A stretch of DNA of 14,832 nucleotides from JBCCTJ01 sp039198585 (GTDB taxonomy: Bacteria; Bacteroidota; Bacteroidia; Cytophagales; Amoebophilaceae), in the NCBI GenBank assembly GCA_039198585.1, contig JBCCTJ010000023.1:1-14832 (forward strand). The letters are read 5' to 3'. The translations under genes and the position numbers were made by a program. Under the pieces are notes generated by a model. The model did no database searches and had not been told where the DNA came from. It worked only from the letters and a program-made list of their open reading frames with translations. How positions within the stretch are numbered: position 1 is the stretch's first letter; each line of letters opens with the position of its first letter. This document shows, piece by piece, positions 8,401-14,509 of the stretch.

Positions 8401-8722
8401 ATGGGCTATTGCTAGTGACAGTGATATTACGATTGCCTTAGACCTCAACCTGACAGACGATCTAATTATAGAAGGCATAGCACGTGAACTAGTGAATAAA
8501 ATCCAAAATCTCAGAAAAGAGCAACAACTAGAAGTTCAAGATAAAGTTATCCTTACTCTAGCGACTACTTCTGCTCGTATTAAAGAGGCTATTCAAAAGC
8601 ATCAACTTTATATCACAACAGAGACACAAGCCTTAGAACTCAATGTTGTCTCAGAACTAAAATATGTGAGTAATTTTACCATAGAAAATGAGGAAATTAA
8701 TGTATCGCTTATCAAAAAATAG
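5426..8722 (+). CDS. ileS: isoleucyl-tRNA synthetase
   Basis: A 1098-residue class I synthetase that activates isoleucine and charges tRNA-Ile in the cytoplasm. The HIGH-type motif appears as GRPGLHH (52-58), the form seen in Bacteroidetes, followed by KAGWDAHGLPVELEVEKELG. The inserted CP1 editing domain carries LLAWTTTPWTLPAN and GTGIVHIAPTFGNDDF, so hydrolysis of Val-tRNA-Ile should be intact. VIDVWFDSGAMPYAQ, DQTRGWFF and KMSKRLGN (KMSKR at 649-653) complete the catalytic core. The anticodon-binding helical domain follows, and there is no C-terminal cysteine zinc cluster, which fits the eukaryote-like (type 2) IleRS group. Full length, no frameshift. The ATG at 5426 starts directly before a typical N-terminus. 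Monocistronic as far as can be seen, with the tRNA cluster 134 nt downstream under its own promoter. Confidence 0.97.
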   Translation: MDHYPFYDKINLAKVAKEILLFWEKKKVFQTALKKNEKSLLHFYEGPPGANGRPGLHHLLSRTLKDLFCRYKTMQGYCIPRKAGWDAHGLPVELEVEKELGITKEDIGKKISIAEYNQACQRNVMLYKEEWEQITKRIGYWLEMKNPYITSTANYISVLWGIIKKLDQKGLLYKGYSIQPYSPAAGTGLSSHELNQPGCYKEVKDISIVAKFKVQHLSNTYLLAWTTTPWTLPANTALAVSSQIIYACVSTFNPYTLQTCQVILAKSSLSRYFNGQQTEEIPKTIRKEDPIPWKIVAEYKGKDLVGWSYEQLMPYIRPSKPFFKVVIGDFVTDKEGTGIVHIAPTFGNDDFMLAQKNNIPAIATINEYSEPVPIVTKQGKFVEAITDFAHLPVKADYEEKKVREQKDYQSVDLQIAIKLKKENKAFAVNSYWHSYPHCWRTDKPIIYYPLQAWFIKTTACKHRLIELNRTIDWQPPSTGIGRFEDWLKNLVDWNLTRSRFWGTPLPIWVTEDGKEKKCIGSISELAIEVKKAIKIGVMPTSYTIKKDLHRPYVDDIILVSDRGKKMYREQEVIDVWFDSGAMPYAQHSESDLLSSHPPADFPAFFIIEGIDQTRGWFFTLHVLAVLLYDQVAFKKVLATGLVLDKKGVKMSKRLGNALDPHLLLDEYGPDVIRWYMISNANPWDDLKFDPSLLLEIRRKFFGTLFHTYQFFALYANLDKFNAEDNPPSLQFASELDAWILSRLHYIIQYVQYSLDKFSPTKASRALSHFVIDDLSNWYVRLNRKRFWRGGHDKDKEVAYQTLYYCLKTIAQLAAPIAPFYMDKLFQDLNQNDQSVHLSEFPELPTIYRNEALEAKMETARTIASLSHSLRKKHNIKVRIPLKKLLIPPISPQQKSDIKHVMSIILAETNVKEIVFVSNTTGIIKKMIKPNFNRLGKQYRHHLQDIQKLLALLTQEEITSFEESGNYTLTLSDQRRILLTLKDVTVKTQDMPGWAIASDSDITIALDLNLTDDLIIEGIARELVNKIQNLRKEQQLEVQDKVILTLATTSARIKEAIQKHQLYITTETQALELNVVSELKYVSNFTIENEEINVSLIKK

Positions 8723-8819
8723 TCAAAGTACTAGACTGAAATTATGATGTTAGTAAAATGCAATTTAGGTAGATCAATCGAAATGCTCTTTTTTATCAGT
8801 CAATTTAGTGATTGAGGTT

Positions 8820-8849
8820 TTTGATGAGTCAACAATAATCGTATATTTG
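8820..8849 (+). promoter_or_regulatory. consensus Bacteroidetes promoter for the tRNA cluster
   Basis: TTTG (8820-8823) and TATATTTG (8842-8849), 18 nt apart, match the -33 TTTG and -7 TAnnTTTG elements. The expected start of transcription falls within a few bases of the tRNA-Ser 5' end at 8857. It separates the tRNA operon from ileS. Confidence 0.75.
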
Positions 8850-8856
8850 CTCTTTA

Positions 8857-8947
<91 letters not shown>

Positions 8948-8952
8948 ACCTA

Positions 8953-9030
8953 CGGGATGTAGCGTAGCTCGGTTATCGCGCTTGCTTTGGGAGCAAGAGG
9001 TCGCAGGTTCAAATCCTGCCATCCCGACCA
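8953..9030 (+). tRNA. tRNA-Pro (UGG)
   Basis: The acceptor stem pairs CGGGATG (8953-8959) with CATCCCG (9020-9026); the discriminator is A, and CCA follows in the DNA at 9028-9030, unlike its two neighbours. The anticodon loop TTTGGGA places TGG at 8988-8990 between CTTGC and GCAAG. The T arm is GCAGG-TTCAAAT-CCTGC. It starts only 6 nt after tRNA-Ser, so the two are cotranscribed. Confidence 0.97.
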
Positions 9031-9050
9031 CCGACCCATTCTATAGGCAA

Positions 9051-9123
9051 GGTCCCGTGGCTTAATGGATAAAGCAACTGCCTTCTAAGCAGTGGATTGA
9101 AGGTTCGAGTCCTTCCGGGATCA
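9051..9123 (+). tRNA. tRNA-Arg (UCU)
   Basis: The acceptor stem pairs GGTCCCG (9051-9057) with CGGGATC (9116-9122), with one G-U, and the discriminator is A at 9123. The anticodon loop CTTCTAA between ACTGC and GCAGT places TCT at 9084-9086, reading Arg AGA/AGG, major Arg codons in this AT-rich genome. The T arm is GAAGG-TTCGAGT-CCTTC. CCA is not encoded. Last gene of the three-tRNA unit. Confidence 0.97.
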
Positions 9124-9154
9124 CATTGAATGCCAACTCTTATAACTAATATAT

Positions 9155-9291
9155 CTATACCCACCCCCACTGCTCGATACGTTGTTTGTGCATCGTTGAG
9201 AGTCCGATTAGATCCGTGAAGTCAGTTTCTATCAATTTTTTGGGGAGCTTGCTATTCTTAAGACCCGCGTTGTTTAGCTTAGCTTTATAAT
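9155..9291 (-). pseudogene. C-terminal ORF remnant beside the IS256 element
   Basis: The minus strand is open from the IS edge to a TAG at 9155-9157, giving about 45 residues with a protein-like composition (for example KLPKKLIETDFTDLIGLST, then MHKQRIEQWGWV). There is no start codon of its own before the IS, so it reads as the tail of a gene cut off by, or predating, the insertion. I do not recognise the family. It could be an older transposase fragment; a chance open frame is also possible at this length. Confidence 0.35.
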
Positions 9292-9295
9292 AGGT

Positions 9296-9317
9296 GGGAA
9301 AGTATAATTAATTGTGT
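9296..9317. repeat. IS256-type terminal inverted repeat, left
   Basis: Matches the reverse complement of 10513-10534 at 19 of 22 positions. The transposase stop codon (9308-9310, minus strand) lies inside it. Confidence 0.75.
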
Positions 9318-10509
9318 TTTTTGGTAAGGTATTGAAAGTTGTTTACTGCATATTTCTGCCAATAATTGGCTTCGAAATCTTTAATAATCATAAAAATCAA
9401 ATCAAGTAAATTTTCTTCTTGCTTAAAGCTAATTTTGGTTTTTGTGATCTTCCTAATTTGCTTATTCAAACCCTCAATTGAGTTGGTTGTATATATCATG
9501 CGTCTGAACTTCAACAGAATAATCTATATATCTCAAATAGTCATCATCAAGCAATTTGGTTACTGTACGTCCATACGCTTCTTTCCACTCATCTACAAAA
9601 CTTTTTATCTTAGCACTAGCTTTTTGCTTGCTACTTTCAAATCAGAAGAAAAAGAAAATTTGTCCTTAAGTCTTACTTTGTTGAGTAACTTACGTTATAA
9701 GTAGACTACACATTTCTGAATATTTTCCGATGGATAACGTTTGCTGGCTTCCTGAGAAAAATGAGGTATACTCCATCCCAAACTATAAGGGTCTACTTGC
9801 TCCACGCCTCTCTTTCGAAGCTTATCAAGTTATTCTCCCCATACCTTGCTACTGCTCTCTGTTGGATTGGCCTCTAGTAGGAATAGCCCTCTTGTATTGT
9901 CATCTTTAACATCATAAATAATATGTACAGCTTTTTTTGTATAACTATTAGGTCGTTTCAAGTTAGTATAAAGAGCATCACAATAGATAGCCTTGTAATA
10001 AGCATCTAACGGTCTTTTTCCCACTTTTTTCTATGTTATGGAAGCTTGATTATAAGTTGCTAATAGTATATTTACTCATGGATTCTCCAAAAAATTCTTT
10101 GATGATACCTGCTACGTCACGTGTAAATAATCCTCTTTGATACAATAGAACGCATAGTTGATTAAGCTGATCTTTCTGTGTATTGATTGGTTCTAATAAC
10201 ACAGGCTTGAACTTCCCATTCCGCGATCTTGGTATGCTAATTTATAAACTCTTGGTTCTTGAGTGATCTAAAACCTCTCATGTAACTACCATTACCAGTC
10301 TTTTTCCTGCCTTCTTGACCTTTTTTAAATACTCTTTCTCTTTCCAAAAGCATTAGGGACTCAATTACAGTAATTAAGAACTTATCTAGGCTAAGATTAT
10401 TCTGGCTTTGAAAGAGATTGGCTAGTCCTGCATAGATCATTTTTTCTACTTGTTTTTTTGTCATAATTCCTTGTAATTTACAATTAGATACAATAGTAAT
10501 TTTTTTCAT
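9308..10509 (-). pseudogene. IS256-family (Mutator-type) transposase, frameshifted
   Basis: Conserved blocks of an IS256 transposase appear in the right order on the minus strand but in several frames. From an ATG at 10509 the first piece runs to 10237 (LLERERVFKK, then GNGSYMRGFRSL). The next (10245-10073) holds ISIPRSRNGKFKP and RGLFTRDVAGIIKEFFG. A third (10024-9830) contains the first catalytic Asp, IYCDALYTNLKR, and KKAVHIIYDVK. Further pieces carry the second Asp (LIVWDGV) and QKCVVY, and the last (9514-9308) has MIYTTNSIEGLNKQIRK with the catalytic Glu. At least four frameshifts plus an in-frame TAA near 9695 break the gene. The intact protein would have been about 400 residues, normal for the family. 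The DDE acids are all still recognisable, so decay is recent to moderate. Confidence 0.9.
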
Positions 10510-10512
10510 TTT

Positions 10513-10534
10513 ACACAATCAATTATACGTTACC
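10513..10534. repeat. IS256-type terminal inverted repeat, right
   Basis: Partner of 9296-9317. It lies directly upstream of the transposase ATG at 10509, so transcription of the transposase must start in or outside this repeat. Confidence 0.75.
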
Positions 10535-10660
10535 ATTTATTTGAATTGGAATACGATCTTTAAGCCAAGCTATATTTTTCTGTTTGTTATGATAGATTAA
10601 GCAATGAGATTGTCTGCCTTTCTGAAACATGTGCGTGTTAGGCTGTAGCCTTTTTGTCAT
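10523..10660 (-). pseudogene. ORF remnant running into the IS256 right end
   Basis: From an ATG at 10660 the minus strand encodes 45 residues (including LQPNTHMFQKGRQSHCLIYH and KNIAWLKDRIPIQING) and stops at a TAA inside the IS terminal repeat. The hydrophilic-to-beta pattern ending in IAWLKDRIPIQI is loosely like the N-terminal region of ISL3-type transposases (position of the conserved LPWxGxxVxL), but the zinc-finger cysteines are missing, so I do not assign a family. It may be the front part of the gene whose tail is seen at 9155-9291, split by the insertion. Confidence 0.3.
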
Positions 10661-10969
10661 CCTTGATATGGTACTATCTTGTTGTTAGACCCTATTGCTA
10701 GAGATATAGGAGAGCGAACCTACTCATATAAAATACAGCTATTTTAAAATGAACTATTTTTAATCTTCTTAAGATAAAGTTTTTAACTCGGGATACAAAC
10801 GTGGCAGGGATATTTTAGGTAGGTTTATCTTAGTATGTGATGTTTCCTAAACTATTCTGAGTTCTTTTTACTGAATAATCAGTTAAATAAAAGGTAATAG
10901 TCGATTGAGAAGCTTGTCCCCCTTTAGGATTGATCGAAAATAAGCAAGAGGTAATAGAGCACGATTCTA
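10661..10969. other. decayed region downstream of rpsT
   Basis: No intact gene is visible. The minus strand near 10770-10840 holds a short open stretch, INLPKISLPRLYPELKTLS, ending at a stop, which could be a further scrap of a lost gene. The small hairpin ACTGA-ATAA-TCAGT at 10871-10884 is too weak to call a terminator for rpsT. Confidence 0.3.
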
Positions 10970-11224
10970 CTAAGCTAACTTGGCAAGATGACGATTCAGC
11001 TGAGACTTCAATCTATTAGCTTTGTTTTGATGAATAATACCACGTTTCACTAACTTATCTACCATAGATACTACCTTAGGCAGATCGGCTGTGGCTTGTT
11101 TCAAGCTTTTAGTAGAACGTAGTTTTTTCATAAAAGTACGTGTGCTTTTATGTTGGTATTGATTGCGTTCTTTTTTCCTATTGCTAGAACGTACTCTTTT
11201 AAGGGCTGATGGGTGATTGGCCAT
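10970..11224 (-). CDS. rpsT: 30S ribosomal protein S20
   Basis: An 84-residue basic protein that binds 16S rRNA early in small-subunit assembly. The start MANHPSALKRVRSSNRKKER and the C-terminal GIIHQNKANRLKSQLNRHL are diagnostic of bS20, which is an almost all-helical bundle. Length is normal and the reading frame intact. It lies 51 nt after rpsU on the same strand, so the two small-subunit genes are probably cotranscribed; a weak hairpin (TAAAG-CACTC-CTTTA) followed by a T run lies in the gap and could attenuate read-through. Confidence 0.97.
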   Translation of the reverse strand: MANHPSALKRVRSSNRKKERNQYQHKSTRTFMKKLRSTKSLKQATADLPKVVSMVDKLVKRGIIHQNKANRLKSQLNRHLAKLA

Positions 11225-11275
11225 GAATCAATATAAAAAAAATGAGAAGAGTCAAAAAAGTTTTAAAGGAGTGCT

Positions 11276-11470
11276 TTATATAAGATTATGTTCCTCTTTG
11301 TATTTTTGAGTTTTGATAGCTGTATTAATCATTTTCCTTCTTGTCGTAGAAGGCTTTTCAAATCGAAGACGTGCTTTGAAGTTTTTCAGGAGGTTGGTCT
11401 TATCAGTTTCACGCTTATAACTCCGAAGAAGCTGATCTATATTATTATATTTGTTTGATACGATAATCAT
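11276..11470 (-). CDS. rpsU: 30S ribosomal protein S21
   Basis: A 64-residue basic protein of the small subunit, located near the anti-Shine-Dalgarno region of 16S rRNA. MIIVSNKYNNIDQLLRSYKR and LRFEKPSTTRRKM match bS21; the KPS(T/V)TRR block is the family signature. I chose the ATG at 11470 because S21 proteins begin with (M)I(I/V)V and the promoter at 11496-11527 would lie inside any longer version. In Bacteroidetes bS21 has been linked to regulation of translation where Shine-Dalgarno use is low; here no SD precedes the gene, only an A-rich leader. First gene of a probable rpsU-rpsT unit. Confidence 0.95.
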   Translation of the reverse strand: MIIVSNKYNNIDQLLRSYKRETDKTNLLKNFKARLRFEKPSTTRRKMINTAIKTQKYKEEHNLI

Positions 11471-11495
11471 TTTATATTTCAATAATACTTTTGAG

Positions 11496-11527
11496 CAAAG
11501 ATAAAGTTTTTTCTTAAATTTACTCAA
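11496..11527 (-). promoter_or_regulatory. Bacteroidetes promoter for rpsU-rpsT
   Basis: On the minus strand TTG (11525-11527) and TATCTTTG (11496-11503) are 21 nt apart, matching the -33/-7 consensus. It predicts a leader of about 20 nt ending in an A-rich stretch before the ATG at 11470. Confidence 0.7.
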
Positions 11528-11643
11528 TTAAATAACAAATCTTATCTAGCCTTGTAAAAGACACTTACTAGACTAAGAGTAGTTGAGGTATGTATAGAGA
11601 TCATGTATGAGTCCTTATTTAAATTCCGATAGCCCCATTGCTG

Positions 11644-12585
11644 CTAATTTGTGCTAATTGTAGTATACTTTTTAGCCTCTATCCACCTTTTTTTACCTTG
11701 CATGTCTCGATGCAGTTTTACTGTAAATAAGCTTTCATCTATCAATAGCTTATGAATTGATTCTGCGTAATTTTCATGTACTTCAAGATAAAGCAAGCCT
11801 CCGGATACTAAATGATGATGTGTTATCTTTATTATTTTGTTATAAAAAAGGAGTGCATTTTCTTGAGGGACAAACAAAGCATCATGAGGTTCGTGGTCAA
11901 TAACACGCTTGGCCATCATATGCTTTTCTTCTGCTGGTATGTAGGGAGGATTACTAACAATAATGTTCCATTCTTTTTCTGATGGTAATACATCTTCTAA
12001 TAAGTCATGTTGCCGCCAATCCACATGAACCTTCAGGGCTTCTGTATTATGACGTGCTACTGATAATGCTGACGAAGAAATATCCAGTCCCGTCACACGA
12101 GCATCAGGAAAAGCTTTGGCAAGTGTGATAGCAATACAGCCGCTGCCCGTTCCTATATCTAATATTCTAGGTCGTTGGGTATTGCATTGCTTTATAATAT
12201 AAGCTACCATTTCTTCTGTTTCAGGACGAGGTATTAGCACATTAGGATTTACATGAAAGCGGTATCCAGCAAAATCTGCATAACCTAGCACATATTGGAT
12301 CGGATAATGCGCTTTAAGCTTGTCTAAAGCTTGCTGGAAGTCTTCAGCTTCCTCAAGGTTAATGCTCAGCAAGTCACCCTTAATATGTCGAGTAGAGCTG
12401 TAGTTTAAGAAGTCTTCTATTAAACGCGTCGTAATGGATTTGCATTCGGATGGACTTTCAACACTACCTATGAGTTGCTGGTATGTTCGTTCATACCATA
12501 CATTAGCTGGATAAGTAATAGTTTGTTTCCCTTCTATAGAGCAGCCAAGCCAAGCAGGTAGAGAGTTTTCGTAAACCTTGTTCAT
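11644..12585 (-). CDS. prmC: release factor glutamine N5-methyltransferase PrmC
   Basis: A 313-residue cytoplasmic enzyme that methylates the Gln of the GGQ motif in release factors RF1 and RF2 with S-adenosylmethionine, improving termination. The SAM-binding motif is ILDIGTGSGCIAITLAKAFP (141-160), and the catalytic NPPY lies at 212-215 in IIVSNPPYIP. YVLGYADFAGYRFHVN and VLIPRPETEE are also hallmark PrmC segments. The N-terminal helical domain begins near residue 29, so there is an extra leader of about 28 residues (including ENSLPAWLGCSIEG) compared with typical PrmC. The ATG at 12585 is 2 nt after the sodA stop and no later ATG fits, so I keep it. The tight junction implies translation coupled to sodA. 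Confidence 0.93.
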   Translation of the reverse strand: MNKVYENSLPAWLGCSIEGKQTITYPANVWYERTYQQLIGSVESPSECKSITTRLIEDFLNYSSTRHIKGDLLSINLEEAEDFQQALDKLKAHYPIQYVLGYADFAGYRFHVNPNVLIPRPETEEMVAYIIKQCNTQRPRILDIGTGSGCIAITLAKAFPDARVTGLDISSSALSVARHNTEALKVHVDWRQHDLLEDVLPSEKEWNIIVSNPPYIPAEEKHMMAKRVIDHEPHDALFVPQENALLFYNKIIKITHHHLVSGGLLYLEVHENYAESIHKLLIDESLFTVKLHRDMQGKKRWIEAKKYTTISTN

Positions 12586-12587
12586 GG

Positions 12588-13202
12588 TTACAATGTTTCT
12601 ATATAACGTCTTTCTATTATCTCCCAGTTGATGATATCCCAAAAAGCAGCTATATAGTCAACTCTCCTATTCTGATATTGAAGATAATAAGCATGCTCCC
12701 AAACATCTAAACCAAGAATAGGCCGCACACATCCCTTGTAATCAATCATAAGTGGGTTATCTTGATTAGGCGTATTGTGTACATACAACCCTCGTTGATA
12801 GTCTACACATAGCCATGTCCATCCTGACCCAAAAAGATGTAAAGCTTCATTGGTGAATTTTTTTTGAAAATTGGCAAAATCGCCAAATGACCTTTGGATA
12901 GCATTGGCCAATGATCCTTTTGGCTGCTTGGTTCCATTAGGAGTAAGGCTAGCCCAAAATAGCGTATGATTGTAATGCCCCCCTGCATTATTGCGCACTG
13001 CTTGACTGTGGTTGCTAATTTCGGCTAGTAGTTTCTCTAGACTACCTGGATAAAGCTCTGTCTCCTTCTCCAATGCTAGGTTTAATTTATTCACATAGCC
13101 TTGATGATGCTTCGTATGGTGTAGTTTCATAGTCATAGCATCAATGTAAGGTACTAAGGCATCATAACTATAAGGAAGCTTGGGTAAGGTAAATATATCC
13201 AT
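12588..13202 (-). CDS. sodA: superoxide dismutase, Mn/Fe type
   Basis: A 204-residue enzyme that converts superoxide to hydrogen peroxide and oxygen. The four metal ligands are all present: H28 (MKLHHTKHHQGYV), H79 (NNAGGHYNHTLFW), D166 and H170 (GLDVWEHAYY). The Gly-Gly before the second ligand region (74-75) and the Gln in TPNQDNPLM (Q147) are the arrangement of Mn-specific enzymes; Fe enzymes place the Gln at the first of these sites. Metal use in vivo could still be cambialistic. Length is normal and no signal peptide is seen, so it is cytoplasmic. A consensus promoter lies just upstream. prmC follows after 2 nt, so oxidative-stress control of sodA, if any, would extend to prmC. Confidence 0.96.
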   Translation of the reverse strand: MDIFTLPKLPYSYDALVPYIDAMTMKLHHTKHHQGYVNKLNLALEKETELYPGSLEKLLAEISNHSQAVRNNAGGHYNHTLFWASLTPNGTKQPKGSLANAIQRSFGDFANFQKKFTNEALHLFGSGWTWLCVDYQRGLYVHNTPNQDNPLMIDYKGCVRPILGLDVWEHAYYLQYQNRRVDYIAAFWDIINWEIIERRYIETL

Positions 13203-13226
13203 GATAGAACTTTTTAGTGACTAACT

Positions 13227-13258
13227 CAAAGATAAGCTAACAGAAAGAAGATAACAAA
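13227..13258 (-). promoter_or_regulatory. Bacteroidetes promoter for sodA-prmC
   Basis: On the minus strand TTTG (13255-13258) and TATCTTTG (13227-13234) are 20 nt apart, a full match to the consensus. The -7 octamer is identical to that of rpsU. Leader of about 20 nt before the ATG at 13202. It begins right at the stop of the upstream small ORF. Confidence 0.75.
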
Positions 13259-13259
13259 A

Positions 13260-13493
13260 TTATTTTTTCTTCTGAATTATTTCCTTTTCGTTTTTAGGCT
13301 CTTTTTTTGTAGATAGGTAAGTAATGCCAGTCCCTATAACACTTGTAATAATCACAGCAGTTGTTAAAAAAGGGATGAGATTATTGACTGGTTCTTCATT
13401 ATTTTCAGTTCCAGGAAACTGGATCGTAATCTTATCTATTTCAAAATGAAAATTACTCTTGTGTTGCTTTTTCTTCTTTTTGCTGATTCTCAA
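13260..13493 (-). CDS. small single-pass membrane protein, unknown
   Basis: A 77-residue reading frame that I do not recognise. A very basic head (RISKKKKKQHK) is followed by a short polar region, one hydrophobic helix (about residues 42-60, NLIPFLTTAVIITSVIGTG) and a Lys/Glu-rich tail. The only start is TTG at 13493, and no ATG exists in this frame; it overlaps another short ORF by about 40 nt in an A-rich stretch. It is therefore either a TTG-started small membrane protein or the second half of a gene broken by an indel. It ends 2 nt before the sodA promoter. I see nothing that suggests a function. Confidence 0.4.
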   Translation of the reverse strand: MRISKKKKKQHKSNFHFEIDKITIQFPGTENNEEPVNNLIPFLTTAVIITSVIGTGITYLSTKKEPKNEKEIIQKKK

Positions 13494-13582
13494 TAGATTT
13501 CTTAGAAGTAAAATCAGGATTGAATTTCAAAATTTTATAAAAATTTTTAACTTGACTCACCTTAGCATGCCCCACAATAAGG
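13453..13582 (-). pseudogene. short overlapping ORF upstream of the membrane ORF
   Basis: The frame is open from a stop near 13600 to TAA at 13453-13455. A GTG-start within 13558-13582 would give 36-43 residues, for example SQVKNFYKILKFNPDFTSKK followed by SIENQQKEEKATQE. Its hydrophilic end overlaps the basic head of the next ORF. Fusing the two by one indel in the A-rich overlap would make one coherent protein of about 110 residues with a basic cytoplasmic part and one membrane helix. No homology recognised; chance ORF remains possible. Confidence 0.3.
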
Positions 13583-13638
13583 TTTTTTGTTAAATTCTAA
13601 AACAACGATATAAGTTTTTTCCGAAAATCACTTGATTA

Positions 13639-14121
13639 TTATTTAATTCTTATTAGGTTTATTTTGCTATTTACATCAGCAATAGCAAAGGAACTATTTT
13701 TCAATGCTTTTAAGCGTAATTCTGTTACTAAAGCTGCTATTTTCTGCTTGTATCTATCTTTAACTTTGGTAAATATATTTAACATCTTTGAGCCATATAA
13801 TAAGTGGGTCTTTTTTAGTTGCATACCTAAGAAGCTTTGTATTAAGAAATAGCACAAGTAGATACTCATTACTTTTTTTAGTTTTTCCTCTGTGTATCAA
13901 AAAGTCTGGTACAGCATTGATAGTAATTTTATAAGGAGCATCATTAGACAGTGTACCTGTAAGAGAAATTAGATTTGGCTGAGTAGTGTAGTAGGACTCT
14001 GTATGTGTACTGGCTCCTTTAATATGAGCAACAGTAATCAATAAGTCAAATAACATACAGTAGTAGGCAGATACCATTTAAATTGGCTATCTCTAAGAAA
14101 ATCATTATTCGAAAGTTTCAT
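13639..14121 (-). pseudogene. frameshifted exported/membrane protein gene, unknown
   Basis: Three overlapping minus-strand frames join into what looks like one protein of about 155 residues. Frame 1 starts at an ATG at 14121 (MKLSNNDFLRDSQFKWYLP) and stops at 14041. Frame 2 (ATG at 14077, end 13760) carries a hydrophobic LLITVAHIKGAS, a polar stretch with ISLTGTLSNDAPYKITINAV, and FLIHRGKTKKSNEYLLVLFL. Frame 3, the same phase as frame 1, runs to TAA at 13639 and ends KVKDRYKQKIAALVTELRLK, then ALKNSSFAIADVNSK. Two compensating indels would restore a chain of short cytoplasmic head, one helix near residues 20-36, and a larger domain. I do not recognise it. Alternatively the 105-residue frame 2 alone is a gene. 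Confidence 0.4.
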
Positions 14122-14312
14122 GATTAGTTAGAATTTAGACATTGATTTTAATATAAATTATTTGATACTAGTAAAAAATATTAATATATTTCAGTGTTAA
14201 AATATATTTATTTTAAGTTAAATAAATCATGGATTTACAGTTTTAGGTGCATAGATTAGACCAATAAGTATTCACTGCTCAATACACAATAATTCTTTTA
14301 TCCACCTTAGTA
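14122..14312. other. very AT-rich spacer
   Basis: I see no gene, RNA or promoter match in this stretch between the broken small ORF and the presumed edge of the second insertion element. Confidence 0.4.
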
Positions 14313-14509
14313 GAGGGTGTCATAAGTAAAGACAATTTTCCTAGTTTGAAGAAATAAAATGTCTATTTTCTGAAATTTTGCGTAAAAATTTTATGGCTTC
14401 TGAAGAAAAAAATATCTCGCCGATCAATATCAAAGAAAAATCGATTTTTTAATGGAGAGTAGCTATAGTACTCCGATCAAGTAACCTATTCCAATTATAC
14501 GATTAAGCT

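Larger units (their letters stand above)
9296..10534 (-). mobile_element. degenerate IS256-family insertion sequence
   Basis: A 1239-bp element carrying one broken transposase gene and bounded by imperfect 22-bp terminal inverted repeats. The left end is 9296-9317 and the right end is 10513-10534; read inward they agree at 19 of 22 positions, with the shared core GTATAATT(A/G)ATTGTGT. Size, single transposase and repeat length fit the IS256 (Mutator-like) family. Flanking 8-bp sequences (TAATAGGT left, ATTTATTT right) do not match, so the target duplication has decayed or the exact edges differ. It sits 172 nt after tRNA-Arg. The transposase is dead, so movement would need an intact relative elsewhere. 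Confidence 0.8.

Noticed and set aside
9366..9704. 112-residue plus-strand frame inside the IS256 element
   Set aside because: It is the antisense of the transposase C-terminal region, whose conserved blocks clearly read on the other strand.
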